This document shows positions 16,946 through 24,791 of a stretch of 30,850 nt of DNA, one piece after another (positions within the stretch are counted from its first letter, which is position 1; every line of letters starts with the position of its first letter). Origin of the DNA: a virus; the IMG/VR virus record IMGVR_UViG_3300033153_005718, positions 1 to 30,850 of that record. The stretch is one strand, 5' to 3'. The notes below the pieces were generated by a model. That model saw only the letters and a program-made list of their open reading frames with translations. It ran no database searches and had not been told where the DNA came from. The position numbers and the translations under genes were made by a program.

Positions 16946-17394
16946 TAGCTGTTCCACAAATCAACTATGTAGGCATTAAACATTTCGTTGCTGACTCTCT
17001 TTACTAGCGGTTCTATTGCCTGTGTGGCAAGTGCAAACCATTGAAATCTTTCAGCATGGTATTCAGCGCCATATACGATGGGGTAACCACCCCATTTTAT
17101 GTTTTGCGGGGCATTTGGATTAATGTCTACGATCACGGATGCGGTAACGCTGTTTGCTGAGGAAAAAAGCTCTTCTTGACCTAACTGGTGTTCTTTCCGT
17201 AACAGCCCAGTATCAACCGGAGAAAAAGACTTTGCTAAGGTTAGATATGCTTCTCCTAGTACTAACGCGATCTGCATGGCGATGTTATCTTTGCCTGGCT
17301 TGGTTATATCGTTGAGCGACCTTAATTTGTCGGCCTGCTCATCAACTTGCGCGGCGAATACATCTAGGGGAGGTTTCGCGTACCAACTAAGCAT
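16945..17394 (-). CDS. HK97 gp10-like head-tail joining/tail-completion protein
   Basis: The 149-residue protein (MLSWYAKPPLDVFAAQVDEQ) contains the motif SFSPVDTGLLRKEHQL, matching the 'PVDTG.LR' signature of HK97 gp10-type proteins that work at the head-tail or tail-completion interface. I chose ATG at 17394, with AAGGAGA 6 bases upstream, over a longer frame to 17421. It overlaps the previous gene by 8 bases. The C-terminal half (YGAEYHAERFQWFALATQAI) also fits this family, where a conserved 'Y..y.E.G' type segment occurs. Confidence 0.75.
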   Translation of the reverse strand: MLSWYAKPPLDVFAAQVDEQADKLRSLNDITKPGKDNIAMQIALVLGEAYLTLAKSFSPVDTGLLRKEHQLGQEELFSSANSVTASVIVDINPNAPQNIKWGGYPIVYGAEYHAERFQWFALATQAIEPLVKRVSNEMFNAYIVDLWNS

Positions 17395-17701
17395 TGCCGT
17401 CTCCTTGTAATACGATTTCAAGAAACTTAGGAGATGTTAAAGGCCATTTGTTGACGCTGTGAATCCTGAAATCCTCGCCTGTATTGAATACAAGACGCAT
17501 GTTTTCGCTGATCCTTTTTTTAGATACTTTGGTTACTATTTGAGCCGGGATAAAATCGTAGGCTGTTTCCGCGCGGGATTGCCGAAAAATGTATGGAAAG
17601 ACGTTGGAACAGCGCAAACTTGCGGTTACTTCAACCTGATCTCCGGTTTCTTGATCGACCTGCATGATTGAGCAGTATGTGACCATTAGATGTTCGTACA
17701 C
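17387..17701 (-). CDS. Head-closure (stopper) protein
   Basis: This 104-residue protein lies between the connector and gp10-like genes, where phages encode the head-closure or stopper protein that seals the portal after packaging. It is strand-rich (QVEVTASLRCSNVFPYIF, AETAYDFIPAQIVTKVSK, NMRLVFNTGEDFRIHS), in line with the small beta-barrel fold of stoppers. The start is GTG overlapping the previous stop as TAGTG; an ATG five codons later is an alternative, and neither has a strong ribosome site. Call by order and size. Confidence 0.6.
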   Translation of the reverse strand: MYEHLMVTYCSIMQVDQETGDQVEVTASLRCSNVFPYIFRQSRAETAYDFIPAQIVTKVSKKRISENMRLVFNTGEDFRIHSVNKWPLTSPKFLEIVLQGDGNA

Positions 17702-18099
17702 TAATTAATACCCGGAATTGATGGATACATGCCGACACCAACATACGATGATGCCGATCTTGTTTTTGATCCTTCGCCTAGTTCTGGAGATCCGTATCCC
17801 CATTCTGCTCGATATTTCGCAGCTTTTCTGGCAAGTAGGACTGAGGCATTGTTGACTTCGCTTGCCGGCCCTAATTCGGATTCTAATGGCTGAGATGCCC
17901 ACGATGTTGAAGCGATCTCAAGTAGTTTCGCGCTGACACGTCCTATGTCCCGCTGCGATGGCCCGGTCACTTCGGTAACGCTTTCTGCATTTGCAGCGTA
18001 GGCTATTTCGATTTCGGAGAACTGCCGGCGACCTGGAAGGATGCCGTTCTCGCAGTCTGTGTCACCGATCTCGATTCTCACGGACTCTATTAGCTTCAT
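17701..18099 (-). CDS. Head-tail connector (adaptor) protein
   Basis: The 132-residue protein starts MKLIESVRIEIGDTDCENGI and shows the pattern of gp6/adaptor-type connectors: an N-terminal helix, a 'IGD' turn, FSEIEIAYAANAESVT and a long helix (NASVLLARKAAKYRAEWG). The adaptor forms a ring below the portal. It follows the helix-hairpin-helix gene with a TAATG overlap. The 'IGD.....' plus 'A....A.....a.W' pattern is a good match from memory of the family. Confidence 0.7.
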   Translation of the reverse strand: MKLIESVRIEIGDTDCENGILPGRRQFSEIEIAYAANAESVTEVTGPSQRDIGRVSAKLLEIASTSWASQPLESELGPASEVNNASVLLARKAAKYRAEWGYGSPELGEGSKTRSASSYVGVGMYPSIPGIN

Positions 18100-18479
18100 T
18101 ACGCACCATCCCTGGCCGGTTCAGGAGCATCGCCGTAAAGATTGATCTCTCGATTATCGCGCAGCCAATTCGCTATGTCGGCTGCTGACTTTTGCCCGAT
18201 ACCGTTTAATGCTTTTAGACCGATGAATGTATTGGGGATTTCGGATATTGTTTCAATGCCGTTTTTCTTGAGCAGGCGAATATGAGGGATGCCGCTGCCT
18301 TTTAATCTGTCTGACGGAAGAGGATCTTCTTCTGACTCTTCTTTTAGATCAACTTGCGGCATGGGAAGGGGAACATCGCCAATTTCGGCATGATACGCTA
18401 GGTACTGCTCAACTGTCGCTGTCCGACCATACCAATCTACGTAGTTACGGCCGTTTTTTAGAACGGGTAGTAATGTCAT
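18099..18479 (-). CDS. Helix-hairpin-helix protein in the head operon
   Basis: This 126-residue protein contains a clear helix-hairpin-helix motif (LKALNGIGQKSAADIANWL, with Gly93-Ile94-Gly95) near its C-terminus. An acidic middle (LKEESEEDPLPSDRLK) precedes it. Such motifs bind the DNA backbone without sequence specificity. It lies between the major capsid and connector genes, and an AAGGTG ribosome site precedes the ATG. A DNA-binding part in the head or neck is unusual; it could contact packaged DNA at the portal. Alternatively the motif mediates protein contacts, as in some Rho-N/HhH head proteins. Confidence 0.7.
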   Translation of the reverse strand: MTLLPVLKNGRNYVDWYGRTATVEQYLAYHAEIGDVPLPMPQVDLKEESEEDPLPSDRLKGSGIPHIRLLKKNGIETISEIPNTFIGLKALNGIGQKSAADIANWLRDNREINLYGDAPEPARDGA

Positions 18480-18505
18480 TGTTCACACCTTATTTGTGTA
18501 AGAGA

Positions 18506-18564
18506 CAGAGGTCTATGATAAATCGACCTCTGCTCCCTTACATATGCTGCGGAGCTAATCTCCG
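18506..18564 (-). terminator. Two hairpins after the major capsid gene
   Basis: An 8-bp stem CAGAGGTC (18506-18513) pairs with GACCTCTG (18525-18532), and a 5-bp stem CGGAG (18550-18554) pairs with CTCCG (18560-18564). They lie in the 96-base gap just after the capsid stop. Neither is followed by a run of T on the minus strand, so they are more likely RNA-stabilising or attenuating hairpins than full terminators, and could help keep capsid mRNA more abundant than the genes downstream. Confidence 0.45.
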
Positions 18565-18575
18565 TTTAGATTCAT

Positions 18576-19691
18576 CTATGTCAAATCGCTTGACGCGATT
18601 GCAATTTTCTCCGGCACTTCGATGACTGGAAGGCCATTTGTCACGGCCCGGCCGTGAAGCTGCATAGGCATAGCTTCGGGTGTAAACAACTGCGCCCATC
18701 GACCTGGCGCTCCGCCACCTTCGACGGTAGGACCAATGTGCGTATAACCAAGTGCCATTGACTTGTACGGATCGTCTACCGAACCTTCACCGACGCGATA
18801 GCCTGTTCGACCTGCGTTGGCAACGGCGAGGATCTTTCCTTCGGGCATGAAGGGCAATAGCTGGGTCGCATCAGGCCCGGCAGGGTTCATGACTTCCGCT
18901 TCAAGTCCGTATGCTTTGATACTGATTGTGCGGCGCATGTCACTGTCACGCCGTTCGGTTGTTCCGATCAGGCGCGTGAAGGTGTATTCCTGCGTCCCGT
19001 TTGCCATGTCGGTGTAGTTGATCAATTCAATGCTGTTCACAGGATTGTCAACGATCTTGGTCATGGTGTTGGGATGGACGATGAAGGAATTGATATTGTA
19101 GTGCAGCACACGCTGTAGTTCAGCAATGTCGTCCCAAAAACCGGACGCGGTGCTGTCCCATGCTGCGGTCCCTGTCCGTTTGGTCAGGATGTTCGCTGCC
19201 GGGATTCCATAATCAACGGCGATTGCCATGTCGTTGAAGGTCCAGGCGATTGCTCCGCTGGTTAGTGCCTGCGCTCGTAGCCACTCAAAGGCATCAACAT
19301 GCGCCTGCACGATTACTTTATCTAGGAAGTTTAACGCTTCGTTTTGGATGAAGTCGATTGAATCGCTTAATCCTAGATTACGCAAGATGCCTTGCATACG
19401 ACGAATCGCACGCTCAGGCAATATCACGTAGTTTGCGAGCTTGGCAACTTCTTCCATGAAGGTGCTGACCTCGGTTATCCCGGTCGGGGGATAAGGAGAG
19501 TCAGTCCCGGCAAGGCCGGCCATCGCTGAACGAACGGTCATTGATCCGTTTTCTACGTTATAGGATGGCTCGTTCATTTCGGGTAAATACTGGTTAAAGA
19601 GATACCAGGCTGGCGGCCGTACTTCATTCGCAAACACGAAGGAAGCGTCGGCTCCAAGTTCTTTCAATGCTTCAGCAAAGTTTAGATTCAT
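18576..19691 (-). CDS. Major capsid protein (HK97 fold, lambda gpE-like)
   Basis: The 371-residue protein follows the scaffold and decoration genes, the usual place of the major capsid protein. It starts MNLNFAEALKELGADASFVF and contains LFNQYLPEMNEPSYN, SFIVHPNTMTKIV and ILAVANAGRTGYRVGEGS. Length and the early extended segment followed by a long helix (ILPERAIRRMQGILRNLG) fit gpE-type HK97-fold capsid proteins. An AAAGGAAA site precedes the start. A separate scaffold-like gene upstream means the delta-domain scaffold is not fused. The family subtype is from memory, the head role from context. Confidence 0.85.
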   Translation of the reverse strand: MNLNFAEALKELGADASFVFANEVRPPAWYLFNQYLPEMNEPSYNVENGSMTVRSAMAGLAGTDSPYPPTGITEVSTFMEEVAKLANYVILPERAIRRMQGILRNLGLSDSIDFIQNEALNFLDKVIVQAHVDAFEWLRAQALTSGAIAWTFNDMAIAVDYGIPAANILTKRTGTAAWDSTASGFWDDIAELQRVLHYNINSFIVHPNTMTKIVDNPVNSIELINYTDMANGTQEYTFTRLIGTTERRDSDMRRTISIKAYGLEAEVMNPAGPDATQLLPFMPEGKILAVANAGRTGYRVGEGSVDDPYKSMALGYTHIGPTVEGGGAPGRWAQLFTPEAMPMQLHGRAVTNGLPVIEVPEKIAIASSDLT

Positions 19692-19718
19692 TTTTTATTT
19701 CCTTTATCCTTACTTTGC

Positions 19719-20105
19719 CTAAACTACCCGATCGTCAGAATAGGTGAGCCATATGACTGCGGCGCCTATTTCTGATTTGATCGTTGCCCATGCGGCATCG
19801 CCGAAGTCGGGGGTTAGGTTCTCGAAGAGAACGCCGCCGATGATCAGGCCATGTCCGGGCAAACCGGATTTATCATTTTTGTCTGCGCTCGCCACCAATA
19901 CGCCATATGCAACTTCGGTTCCCGGCCGTGTTAGCCTGGGGCACATTTTGCCACTGGCTGCTATAAGGGACATGGGTGTCCCGGCTGGAATCAAGGTTTC
20001 ATCGTCGGTGTTATCCCAATCTATGTCTCGGCCCATGTCAAATAAGAGTGAATTAGGCTGCGCCACAAATGGGAGAGCATCATCATGTGTTACTACTCGT
20101 GCCAT
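19719..20105 (-). CDS. Head decoration protein (lambda gpD-like)
   Basis: This 128-residue protein lies directly before the major capsid gene, the usual place of the decoration protein that trimerises on the capsid. It has the features of that family: an extended N-terminus (MARVVTHDDALPFVAQ), a beta-rich core with LIPAGTPMSLIAASGK and a glycine-rich region (YGVLVASADKND, GLIIGGVLFENLTPD). A GAGGTAAG ribosome site precedes the ATG. gpD-type proteins are similar in size (about 110 to 130 residues). Confidence 0.75.
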   Translation of the reverse strand: MARVVTHDDALPFVAQPNSLLFDMGRDIDWDNTDDETLIPAGTPMSLIAASGKMCPRLTRPGTEVAYGVLVASADKNDKSGLPGHGLIIGGVLFENLTPDFGDAAWATIKSEIGAAVIWLTYSDDRVV

Positions 20106-20141
20106 TTATCTTACCTCTCGCGTCTATAAAATGACGCTTAG

Positions 20142-20858
20142 TTAATCTGAGCTGGTGACAGGCTCGCTTCGCTTTTTTACCTGATCCAACTTCGCCTGAA
20201 GCAATGGGTTCCTACCGTTTCCGGCATCGCCGGAGGTGCTGCCTTGCTGCTGTATCCAAGTCTGCCCTGTTTCAACTTCTCCTGCCGCTTTCAGCGCAGG
20301 AAGAAAATCATTCCAGTTTTTCTCGGCGTAAACGTTAAGGCCGGTTTTGTCATTGCCTTCGACTACGTTGACGACTCGCATCGCTTTGCCGTCATCATCT
20401 GAGGCTTCGCCTATTTCTAGTGTTGCTCCGTCTGGTAGGAGCTTTGACAATACCTTGGGATTAACACCGGCGACTGCGGCCGCGTCGCTAACCATTTGGT
20501 ACTTTTCTAGCTGTATGAGTTTGCTCCCCCTGTCTCCGATCTCTTTGACTGTGCCCATCCCCTTATACTCTTTCCACATTGCTCCATCTTCGGCGCTGAG
20601 GACGACGCTTCCTTCTTTTGGTACTAACGCTTCTGCGGCCTGCGCTCGCTGCCGCATGTGGTAGTTTCGCTCATGTAGTTTCTCGGCGTAGCGTGTGAGA
20701 TCTCCCTGATTTCTTGCTAACTGGCTTTTGAAGTCGGCGGCACGAGCAGCGTCGTCGTTGGCTGTCGTTTGTGTCGTTCCACCTGTCGTTCCTGTCGTTC
20801 CACCGTTTCCTTCGCCATTTCCTTCTGGATAACGGTGCAATCCGTTCATTAATAACAT
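20142..20858 (-). CDS. Scaffold-like head protein
   Basis: The 238-residue protein follows the portal and precedes decoration and capsid genes, as scaffolds do. It has a low-complexity Gly/Thr/Asn start (about residues 12-34, NGEGNGGTTGTTGGTTQT), a charged helical part (DDAARAADFKSQLARNQGDL) and a Lys/Glu-rich end (LLQAKLDQVKKRSEPVTSS). No protease motif (serine-histidine dyad) is apparent. AAGGGG precedes the first ATG; a second ATG lies three codons on. A promoter (20897-20925) sits just upstream, which would raise expression of the scaffold, decoration and capsid genes. Confidence 0.65.
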   Translation of the reverse strand: MLLMNGLHRYPEGNGEGNGGTTGTTGGTTQTTANDDAARAADFKSQLARNQGDLTRYAEKLHERNYHMRQRAQAAEALVPKEGSVVLSAEDGAMWKEYKGMGTVKEIGDRGSKLIQLEKYQMVSDAAAVAGVNPKVLSKLLPDGATLEIGEASDDDGKAMRVVNVVEGNDKTGLNVYAEKNWNDFLPALKAAGEVETGQTWIQQQGSTSGDAGNGRNPLLQAKLDQVKKRSEPVTSSD

Positions 20859-20896
20859 TTATAACCCCTTCTGTTCTTTCTTCGTTCTTACTGTTT

Positions 20897-20925
20897 AATA
20901 TAATCTATGATCTGTCTAAAATCAA
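20897..20925 (-). promoter_or_regulatory. Sigma-70-type promoter before the scaffold gene
   Basis: On the minus strand TTGATT (20920-20925) and TATATT (20897-20902) are separated by exactly 17 bases in an AT-rich gap between portal and scaffold genes. The match is 4 of 6 and 5 of 6 to the sigma-70 consensus. It would start transcripts about 30 bases before the scaffold ATG, giving extra mRNA for the capsid genes. Confidence 0.6.
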
Positions 20926-20937
20926 GTGATACTATTT

Positions 20938-22524
20938 TTAGGGTGTTGTATTTGAGGCTGTTGGCTTTTCAACTTTGTTTTTCTCTGTCCTTAACTGTGT
21001 TCCTTCTCCTGTTCCTCCGGCCGCATCAACCAGCCCCGGCTTGACTACCGCTTCAACGCTCAACTCTGCGTTTTCGAGCGCCTGAATGATTTTGAGGATC
21101 TCGGCTGTTGGCTGGCTGTAGCCTGCTTCGGCAAGGGCTGTTTCATGACTGATGAATCGGTCTGTTCGTAGTTGACTGAGTAGTAGTTTCTGCTCGGTTG
21201 TGACTACGCCTGTGTCAATTCGCACTTCTACTAATGCTCGATAAGGAGTTGGTTCTCCTCCTCCTAGGATGAACTGACCCATCAATAAGGCTGTTTCGAT
21301 CACCCATCGCACCATGAGCCGCGTCTCATTTGCCATGTCTGTGGCGCTGGCTTCAAAGTCTCCTTTTGCTAGTTGTAGTTTTTCGCCGCTGGCCTGGGCC
21401 AAGCCTGTCAGCAATGTATACTCTTGAAAGGCGCTGGCGATCATGCTGTTCCTTAGTTCTTTTCTCGCTTCTGTGAATAGATTGGGACTGACTGGTTGTG
21501 TGCGGGTAAATCCTCCGCTCATGGCTGCTTTTTCTACTTCGTTGTCATCTATAACCATGGCCGGTTGTAGAAAATGACTTCTTCCCGCTCCTCGCACCAT
21601 TGGATCTGGGATGAAGGCTTCTTTGCCATCTTCGCTTTCTTCCCAGTGGCCCGGCGGTAATAATCCGAAGAAGAAATCTTCTGGCCAGGCGGCTCCCATG
21701 ATTGCGGCTTGAAATGCGGTATAAACATGGTTTAAGAATCGCTGCTGGCTGCGCTGGCTGCTGGTCATTAGTAACGGCCGCTCCAGCTGATACATGGTCA
21801 AGTTGCCTAATAATGGCAGTTCAACTGTTCCGGTGCTTACTTCTTCGCTGTCTATCAGGCTTTCCAGGACGGTTAATCCTTGCTCGTTGATGAATACTAA
21901 CTCGGCTCGATCGAATTCTTTGCCTGCTTTTTCTTCGCTCCAGGAGATGAAGCCTGTCTTTTCGTATTCTGAATCGGCATCTTCAAAGACGACGGCCGTG
22001 CCTGGGTCGGGCGCTTCTAATTCGATGAGGCTTAATGCCATGCCCAAATTCTCGGCTTTGATTGTCCCGCCTTGCTCTAGTCTCTGCTCAGGTATGAAAA
22101 ACCGCAGCACTCCTCTTCCGTCTTGTCCTTCATCTCCGGCCCACCCGCTGTTTTCTATGGCGTCGGCTACGGTGGATACGACTTGCTTTTCTTCTAGCCA
22201 GTTCTCTACAAATTGTTTTAGTTCTAATGCCTCTGCTTCTGCAAGAGGCTTGTTGTCTAAATCGTGGATTTCCCATGTCCACGCTTTCCCCGTTAAGGCC
22301 CAGCGCTCTCTCTTTCGGATCTCGTTTAATACGTCTTCACTGACGAAGATCCTTTGCATCTCGGCTGCCCACTGTCCGTACTGTGGGTGATCCGCTGGCA
22401 GGCGCGGTCCTGTGTATCCAAAGCCTGCTTGCCAATGATCGCCGATACTGTACAACCTGTTGCTCTCGTTTATGCTGGGTATTTTCTTTTCGAGATCTTC
22501 TACTTCTAGTTCCGGCCGTGCCAT
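20938..22524 (-). CDS. Portal protein
   Basis: The 528-residue protein is placed right after the terminase and has the acidic, helix-rich pattern of portals. The N-terminal part has QRIFVSEDVLNEIRKRER and the central part the crown/stem-like RPLLMTSSQRSQQRFLN. The segment SGGFTRTQPVSPNLFTEARK (about 355-375) lies where the DNA-facing tunnel loop is expected, and LRTDRFISHETALAEAG is typical of the end of the clip region. It forms the 12-fold ring through which DNA passes. A GGAG ribosome site precedes the ATG. The family is inferred from position and pattern, since portals are poorly conserved. Confidence 0.8.
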   Translation of the reverse strand: MARPELEVEDLEKKIPSINESNRLYSIGDHWQAGFGYTGPRLPADHPQYGQWAAEMQRIFVSEDVLNEIRKRERWALTGKAWTWEIHDLDNKPLAEAEALELKQFVENWLEEKQVVSTVADAIENSGWAGDEGQDGRGVLRFFIPEQRLEQGGTIKAENLGMALSLIELEAPDPGTAVVFEDADSEYEKTGFISWSEEKAGKEFDRAELVFINEQGLTVLESLIDSEEVSTGTVELPLLGNLTMYQLERPLLMTSSQRSQQRFLNHVYTAFQAAIMGAAWPEDFFFGLLPPGHWEESEDGKEAFIPDPMVRGAGRSHFLQPAMVIDDNEVEKAAMSGGFTRTQPVSPNLFTEARKELRNSMIASAFQEYTLLTGLAQASGEKLQLAKGDFEASATDMANETRLMVRWVIETALLMGQFILGGGEPTPYRALVEVRIDTGVVTTEQKLLLSQLRTDRFISHETALAEAGYSQPTAEILKIIQALENAELSVEAVVKPGLVDAAGGTGEGTQLRTEKNKVEKPTASNTTP

Positions 22525-22563
22525 GCTGATTCTCCTATTGAGCGCCGTATCTTCGGCGTATTC

Positions 22564-23319
22564 TTATATGGTCAAACTATGTAATCTTCTGCGCCGCTGT
22601 CTCTTCCTCTTGCTTGTCCATGTTAATGCTGCGGCGGCTAATACGGCGACCATAGCGGCATCGTCATGATCTCCTTCAGGTGCGGCTTGTGTACTTGCGT
22701 CTATGTTGGCGATCTGCGCCAATATGATGGGACTCTTGATTCCTAGCTCTCCGATTTCCATCAACTCGGCTAATTTATCCATGGCTAATGTTTTTGTTCT
22801 TTGGGTGGTGAGCCAGCCTGTTTTGTTGTCAAAGGGATTCTTGTACAACCACTTGTAATCGTAGAGATCTCGCAAGGCGAGCTGCACAGCATGACCATGA
22901 TTGTTCCTCTCTACACAAACGGTGGCCTGGTTGAACGCCTGCGCTAATCTGTAAATGTATCCGGCGAAGGTGCTTGGCTCCCACGCTCCTTCGGCATAGG
23001 CTACTTCCTCGAAGAGTAATGCGTCCCATATGGCGACTGCAGATGGATCGTTTACTGTGTCACCTTCTGCCGGGTCAGCGGTGATGAGATACGGCCGTCC
23101 TAGTAGTATTGTCTCGTAATAGACTATCCCCGGTATCCTTGGCAAACCGGCCCGACCTAATCTGCTTAATGGATCTGCTTCTCTTGTCGCAGCTTTGATC
23201 CAACTAGGCAAGAATCGCTTGTTTGCGCTCAGTCCGGCTAATGCCTGGGATGGAATTTCTGGATATTCCTGCCACAGATCGTCTTGCTCTTTGGTTTTTA
23301 GCTTGGCCTGGCGTACCAT
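22564..23319 (-). CDS. terL: Large terminase, nuclease part
   Basis: This 251-residue frame carries the RNase H-like nuclease half of a large terminase: LITADPAEGD (Asp82), VCVERNNHGH (Glu137) and APEGDHDDAA (Asp217/Asp219/Asp220) give the three acidic metal-binding positions. Its beginning (KLKTKEQDDLWQEYPE) matches the segment linking the ATPase to the nuclease in intact terminases. It overlaps the ATPase frame by 22 bases in a different frame, with no clear ribosome site before its ATG. Either the two are expressed as separate subunits, or a frameshift (programmed, or an indel) joins them. The nuclease cuts concatemeric DNA at headful or site-specific ends. Confidence 0.85.
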   Translation of the reverse strand: MVRQAKLKTKEQDDLWQEYPEIPSQALAGLSANKRFLPSWIKAATREADPLSRLGRAGLPRIPGIVYYETILLGRPYLITADPAEGDTVNDPSAVAIWDALLFEEVAYAEGAWEPSTFAGYIYRLAQAFNQATVCVERNNHGHAVQLALRDLYDYKWLYKNPFDNKTGWLTTQRTKTLAMDKLAELMEIGELGIKSPIILAQIANIDASTQAAPEGDHDDAAMVAVLAAAALTWTSKRKRQRRRRLHSLTI

Positions 23320-24110
23320 GGCAGGAAGAGGGGGATGTAGTCGCTCTCTCCTTTTACGCTACGTCTGTATAATGCTGCAAAATTGTTGTTTGGAACTTCT
23401 TTGTCATTCGTGGAAATTATTGCTAATTTACCGCCTGCATCTGCGGTTTCTTCGGCCGCGTTTAGCAACTGCTTGAGGAAGGGAATAAAGGCTCCTTCAT
23501 CAATCAATACGAAGCTGGCGGTGAAACTGCGGCCGCTGTGCTTTGTGGTCATGAAGCTCTTGGCCCGACTACCGTTCTTTAGGATCAACTGTTGCTCTAA
23601 TACTTTGTCTGCTTCCGGCCGTATCCAGTCTGGCAGTCTTTCCCACATGCCTGCTATTCTTCTGGCAAGTTCTCGTGAATCTTCTCCGTTCTTGGAAAAT
23701 AATAGGATCATTGATCCTGGCTTGAATACCATTAACCACAGGCTGTATCCGATTAGCAGCCATGTAATTCCTAGCTGCCTTGCTTTTAGGATGACAACTT
23801 TGTTGTTTTTGTGTACAACTTTGATTGCTTCTCGCTGTGCCGACCATAGTTTAAAATCGTACCAAGCTGTTCCCGGCCGGTTTGGATCTTCTATCTGACA
23901 ATAGTTGTCAATGAAGTATCCTGGGGACATGCCGCATTTGGCGATTTCTAATGCGTGATGATCTTTTTCTGGGGCGATGATTGGGACGGTTGAGTCTTTG
24001 GCCGGCGAGGTTTCACGCTCGCCGGCCATCGTTGTCTCTTCGCGCAACGTTATTTCCTGATCTCTGGGGGGTATCTCTGTGTCGATCTCTTTTGTATCTT
24101 CGCCTTGCAT
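23298..24110 (-). CDS. terL: Large terminase, ATPase part
   Basis: The 270-residue frame carries the ATP-binding half of a large terminase. Walker A-like KARQLGIT lies at residues 109-116, Walker B VLIDEG at 201-206, and the coupling motif IISTND at 231-236. It ends at LFLPWYARPS, a segment that in intact terminases continues into the nuclease half, here found in the overlapping -1 frame. The first 50 residues are charged and poorly ordered. No ribosome site precedes the ATG at 24110; an internal ATG at residue 28 is possible. This motor packages DNA into the procapsid through the portal. Confidence 0.88.
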   Translation of the reverse strand: MQGEDTKEIDTEIPPRDQEITLREETTMAGERETSPAKDSTVPIIAPEKDHHALEIAKCGMSPGYFIDNYCQIEDPNRPGTAWYDFKLWSAQREAIKVVHKNNKVVILKARQLGITWLLIGYSLWLMVFKPGSMILLFSKNGEDSRELARRIAGMWERLPDWIRPEADKVLEQQLILKNGSRAKSFMTTKHSGRSFTASFVLIDEGAFIPFLKQLLNAAEETADAGGKLAIISTNDKEVPNNNFAALYRRSVKGESDYIPLFLPWYARPS

Positions 24111-24119
24111 GACAAAACG

Positions 24120-24128
24120 AGTATACCA
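24120..24128 (-). promoter_or_regulatory. Possible extended -10 promoter before the terminase
   Basis: The minus strand has TGGTATACT at 24128-24120 (TGn plus TATACT, 5 of 6), only 10 bases before the terminase ATG, and no Shine-Dalgarno site. If used it would give an almost leaderless mRNA. There is no recognisable -35 box. Weak evidence. Confidence 0.3.
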
Positions 24129-24151
24129 TATTTGAGGTTTTGACTAGATTT

Positions 24152-24385
24152 CTATTCTTCTAAACTCTCTAACCACCTCGCTGCATTAACTATGCGCTGC
24201 ACGATCTCCGGCCTCTGTGTCCTCGACCACGCGATCATCTTCACGTCTCGCTCTGTCGCCCCGGCCGCTATTGCTGCTTCCAACGCTGCCGCGATGGGAG
24301 GATGCTGCATTAATAACCAGTTCCAACTCTCTTGATCTAATGTGACTCCGAAATAGTCTAATGCTTGCTCTTTCTGTTGTGCCAT
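24152..24385 (-). CDS. Small hypothetical protein upstream of the terminase
   Basis: The 77-residue protein (MAQQKEQALDYFGVTLDQES) is helical, with alanine-rich parts (PIAAALEAAIAAGATERDVK) and a C-terminal helix (IVQRIVNAARWLESLEE). I chose ATG at 24385 for its strong AAGGAG site; a longer frame to 24436 lacks one. The place just upstream of the large terminase could suit a packaging accessory or small-terminase-like protein, but it has no recognised DNA-binding motif. Unknown function. Confidence 0.65.
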   Translation of the reverse strand: MAQQKEQALDYFGVTLDQESWNWLLMQHPPIAAALEAAIAAGATERDVKMIAWSRTQRPEIVQRIVNAARWLESLEE

Positions 24386-24395
24386 TGAATTCTCC

Positions 24396-24791
24396 TTATT
24401 TGTGATAATCGCCAAACTGCTTGATAAACCTGTCACATAATTGTCTTACTGTTTCTTTTGATCCTGGAAACCACGTATGGTTATATCTATGCCACGAAAC
24501 TATACAATTGGCTGCATCTACATCTTGTTCTTCATCTTCTGTTTCATGCTCGGCTAAGATGAAAATCGTTGGCTTTGTTATTTGCAGGTCATCTGTCAAT
24601 CTTTGAAATGCCATTGCTTGACCACGGCTCATACTCTTGCCTTTGCTTTTTAGTTCAATGAATATGTAGCAGCTATCTCTATATTCTATTAATCCGTCGA
24701 TATCTGTTGGAGATATACCATAATCGAATACTAATCCAGAAAAATCGTTTAATTGCCTGGCTCGCGATCTCCATACTATTTTACCTAGCAT
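24396..24791 (-). CDS. PD-(D/E)xK-like nuclease
   Basis: The 131-residue protein has a likely PD-(D/E)xK core: SPTDIDGLIEY (Asp30/Asp32) followed by a strand and the E-x-K motif in IFIELKSKGK (Glu46, Lys48), then a glutamine-containing helix (SRGQAMAFQRL). This is the order of metal-binding residues in Holliday junction resolvases, VRR-NUC and related phage nucleases. I chose ATG at 24791, which overlaps the preceding methyltransferase by 11 bases; a TTG at 24827 would add 12 residues. Near the terminase it may trim or resolve DNA for packaging, or act in recombination. Confidence 0.6.
   Translation of the reverse strand: MLGKIVWRSRARQLNDFSGLVFDYGISPTDIDGLIEYRDSCYIFIELKSKGKSMSRGQAMAFQRLTDDLQITKPTIFILAEHETEDEEQDVDAANCIVSWHRYNHTWFPGSKETVRQLCDRFIKQFGDYHK

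Noticed and set aside
21794-22390. 198-codon plus-strand frame opposite the portal
   Set aside because: Serine-rich antisense shadow of the portal gene; no supporting signals.
23383-23898. 171-codon plus-strand frame opposite the terminase
   Set aside because: It is antisense to conserved terminase motifs and has no ribosome site, so it reflects codon bias of the real gene.
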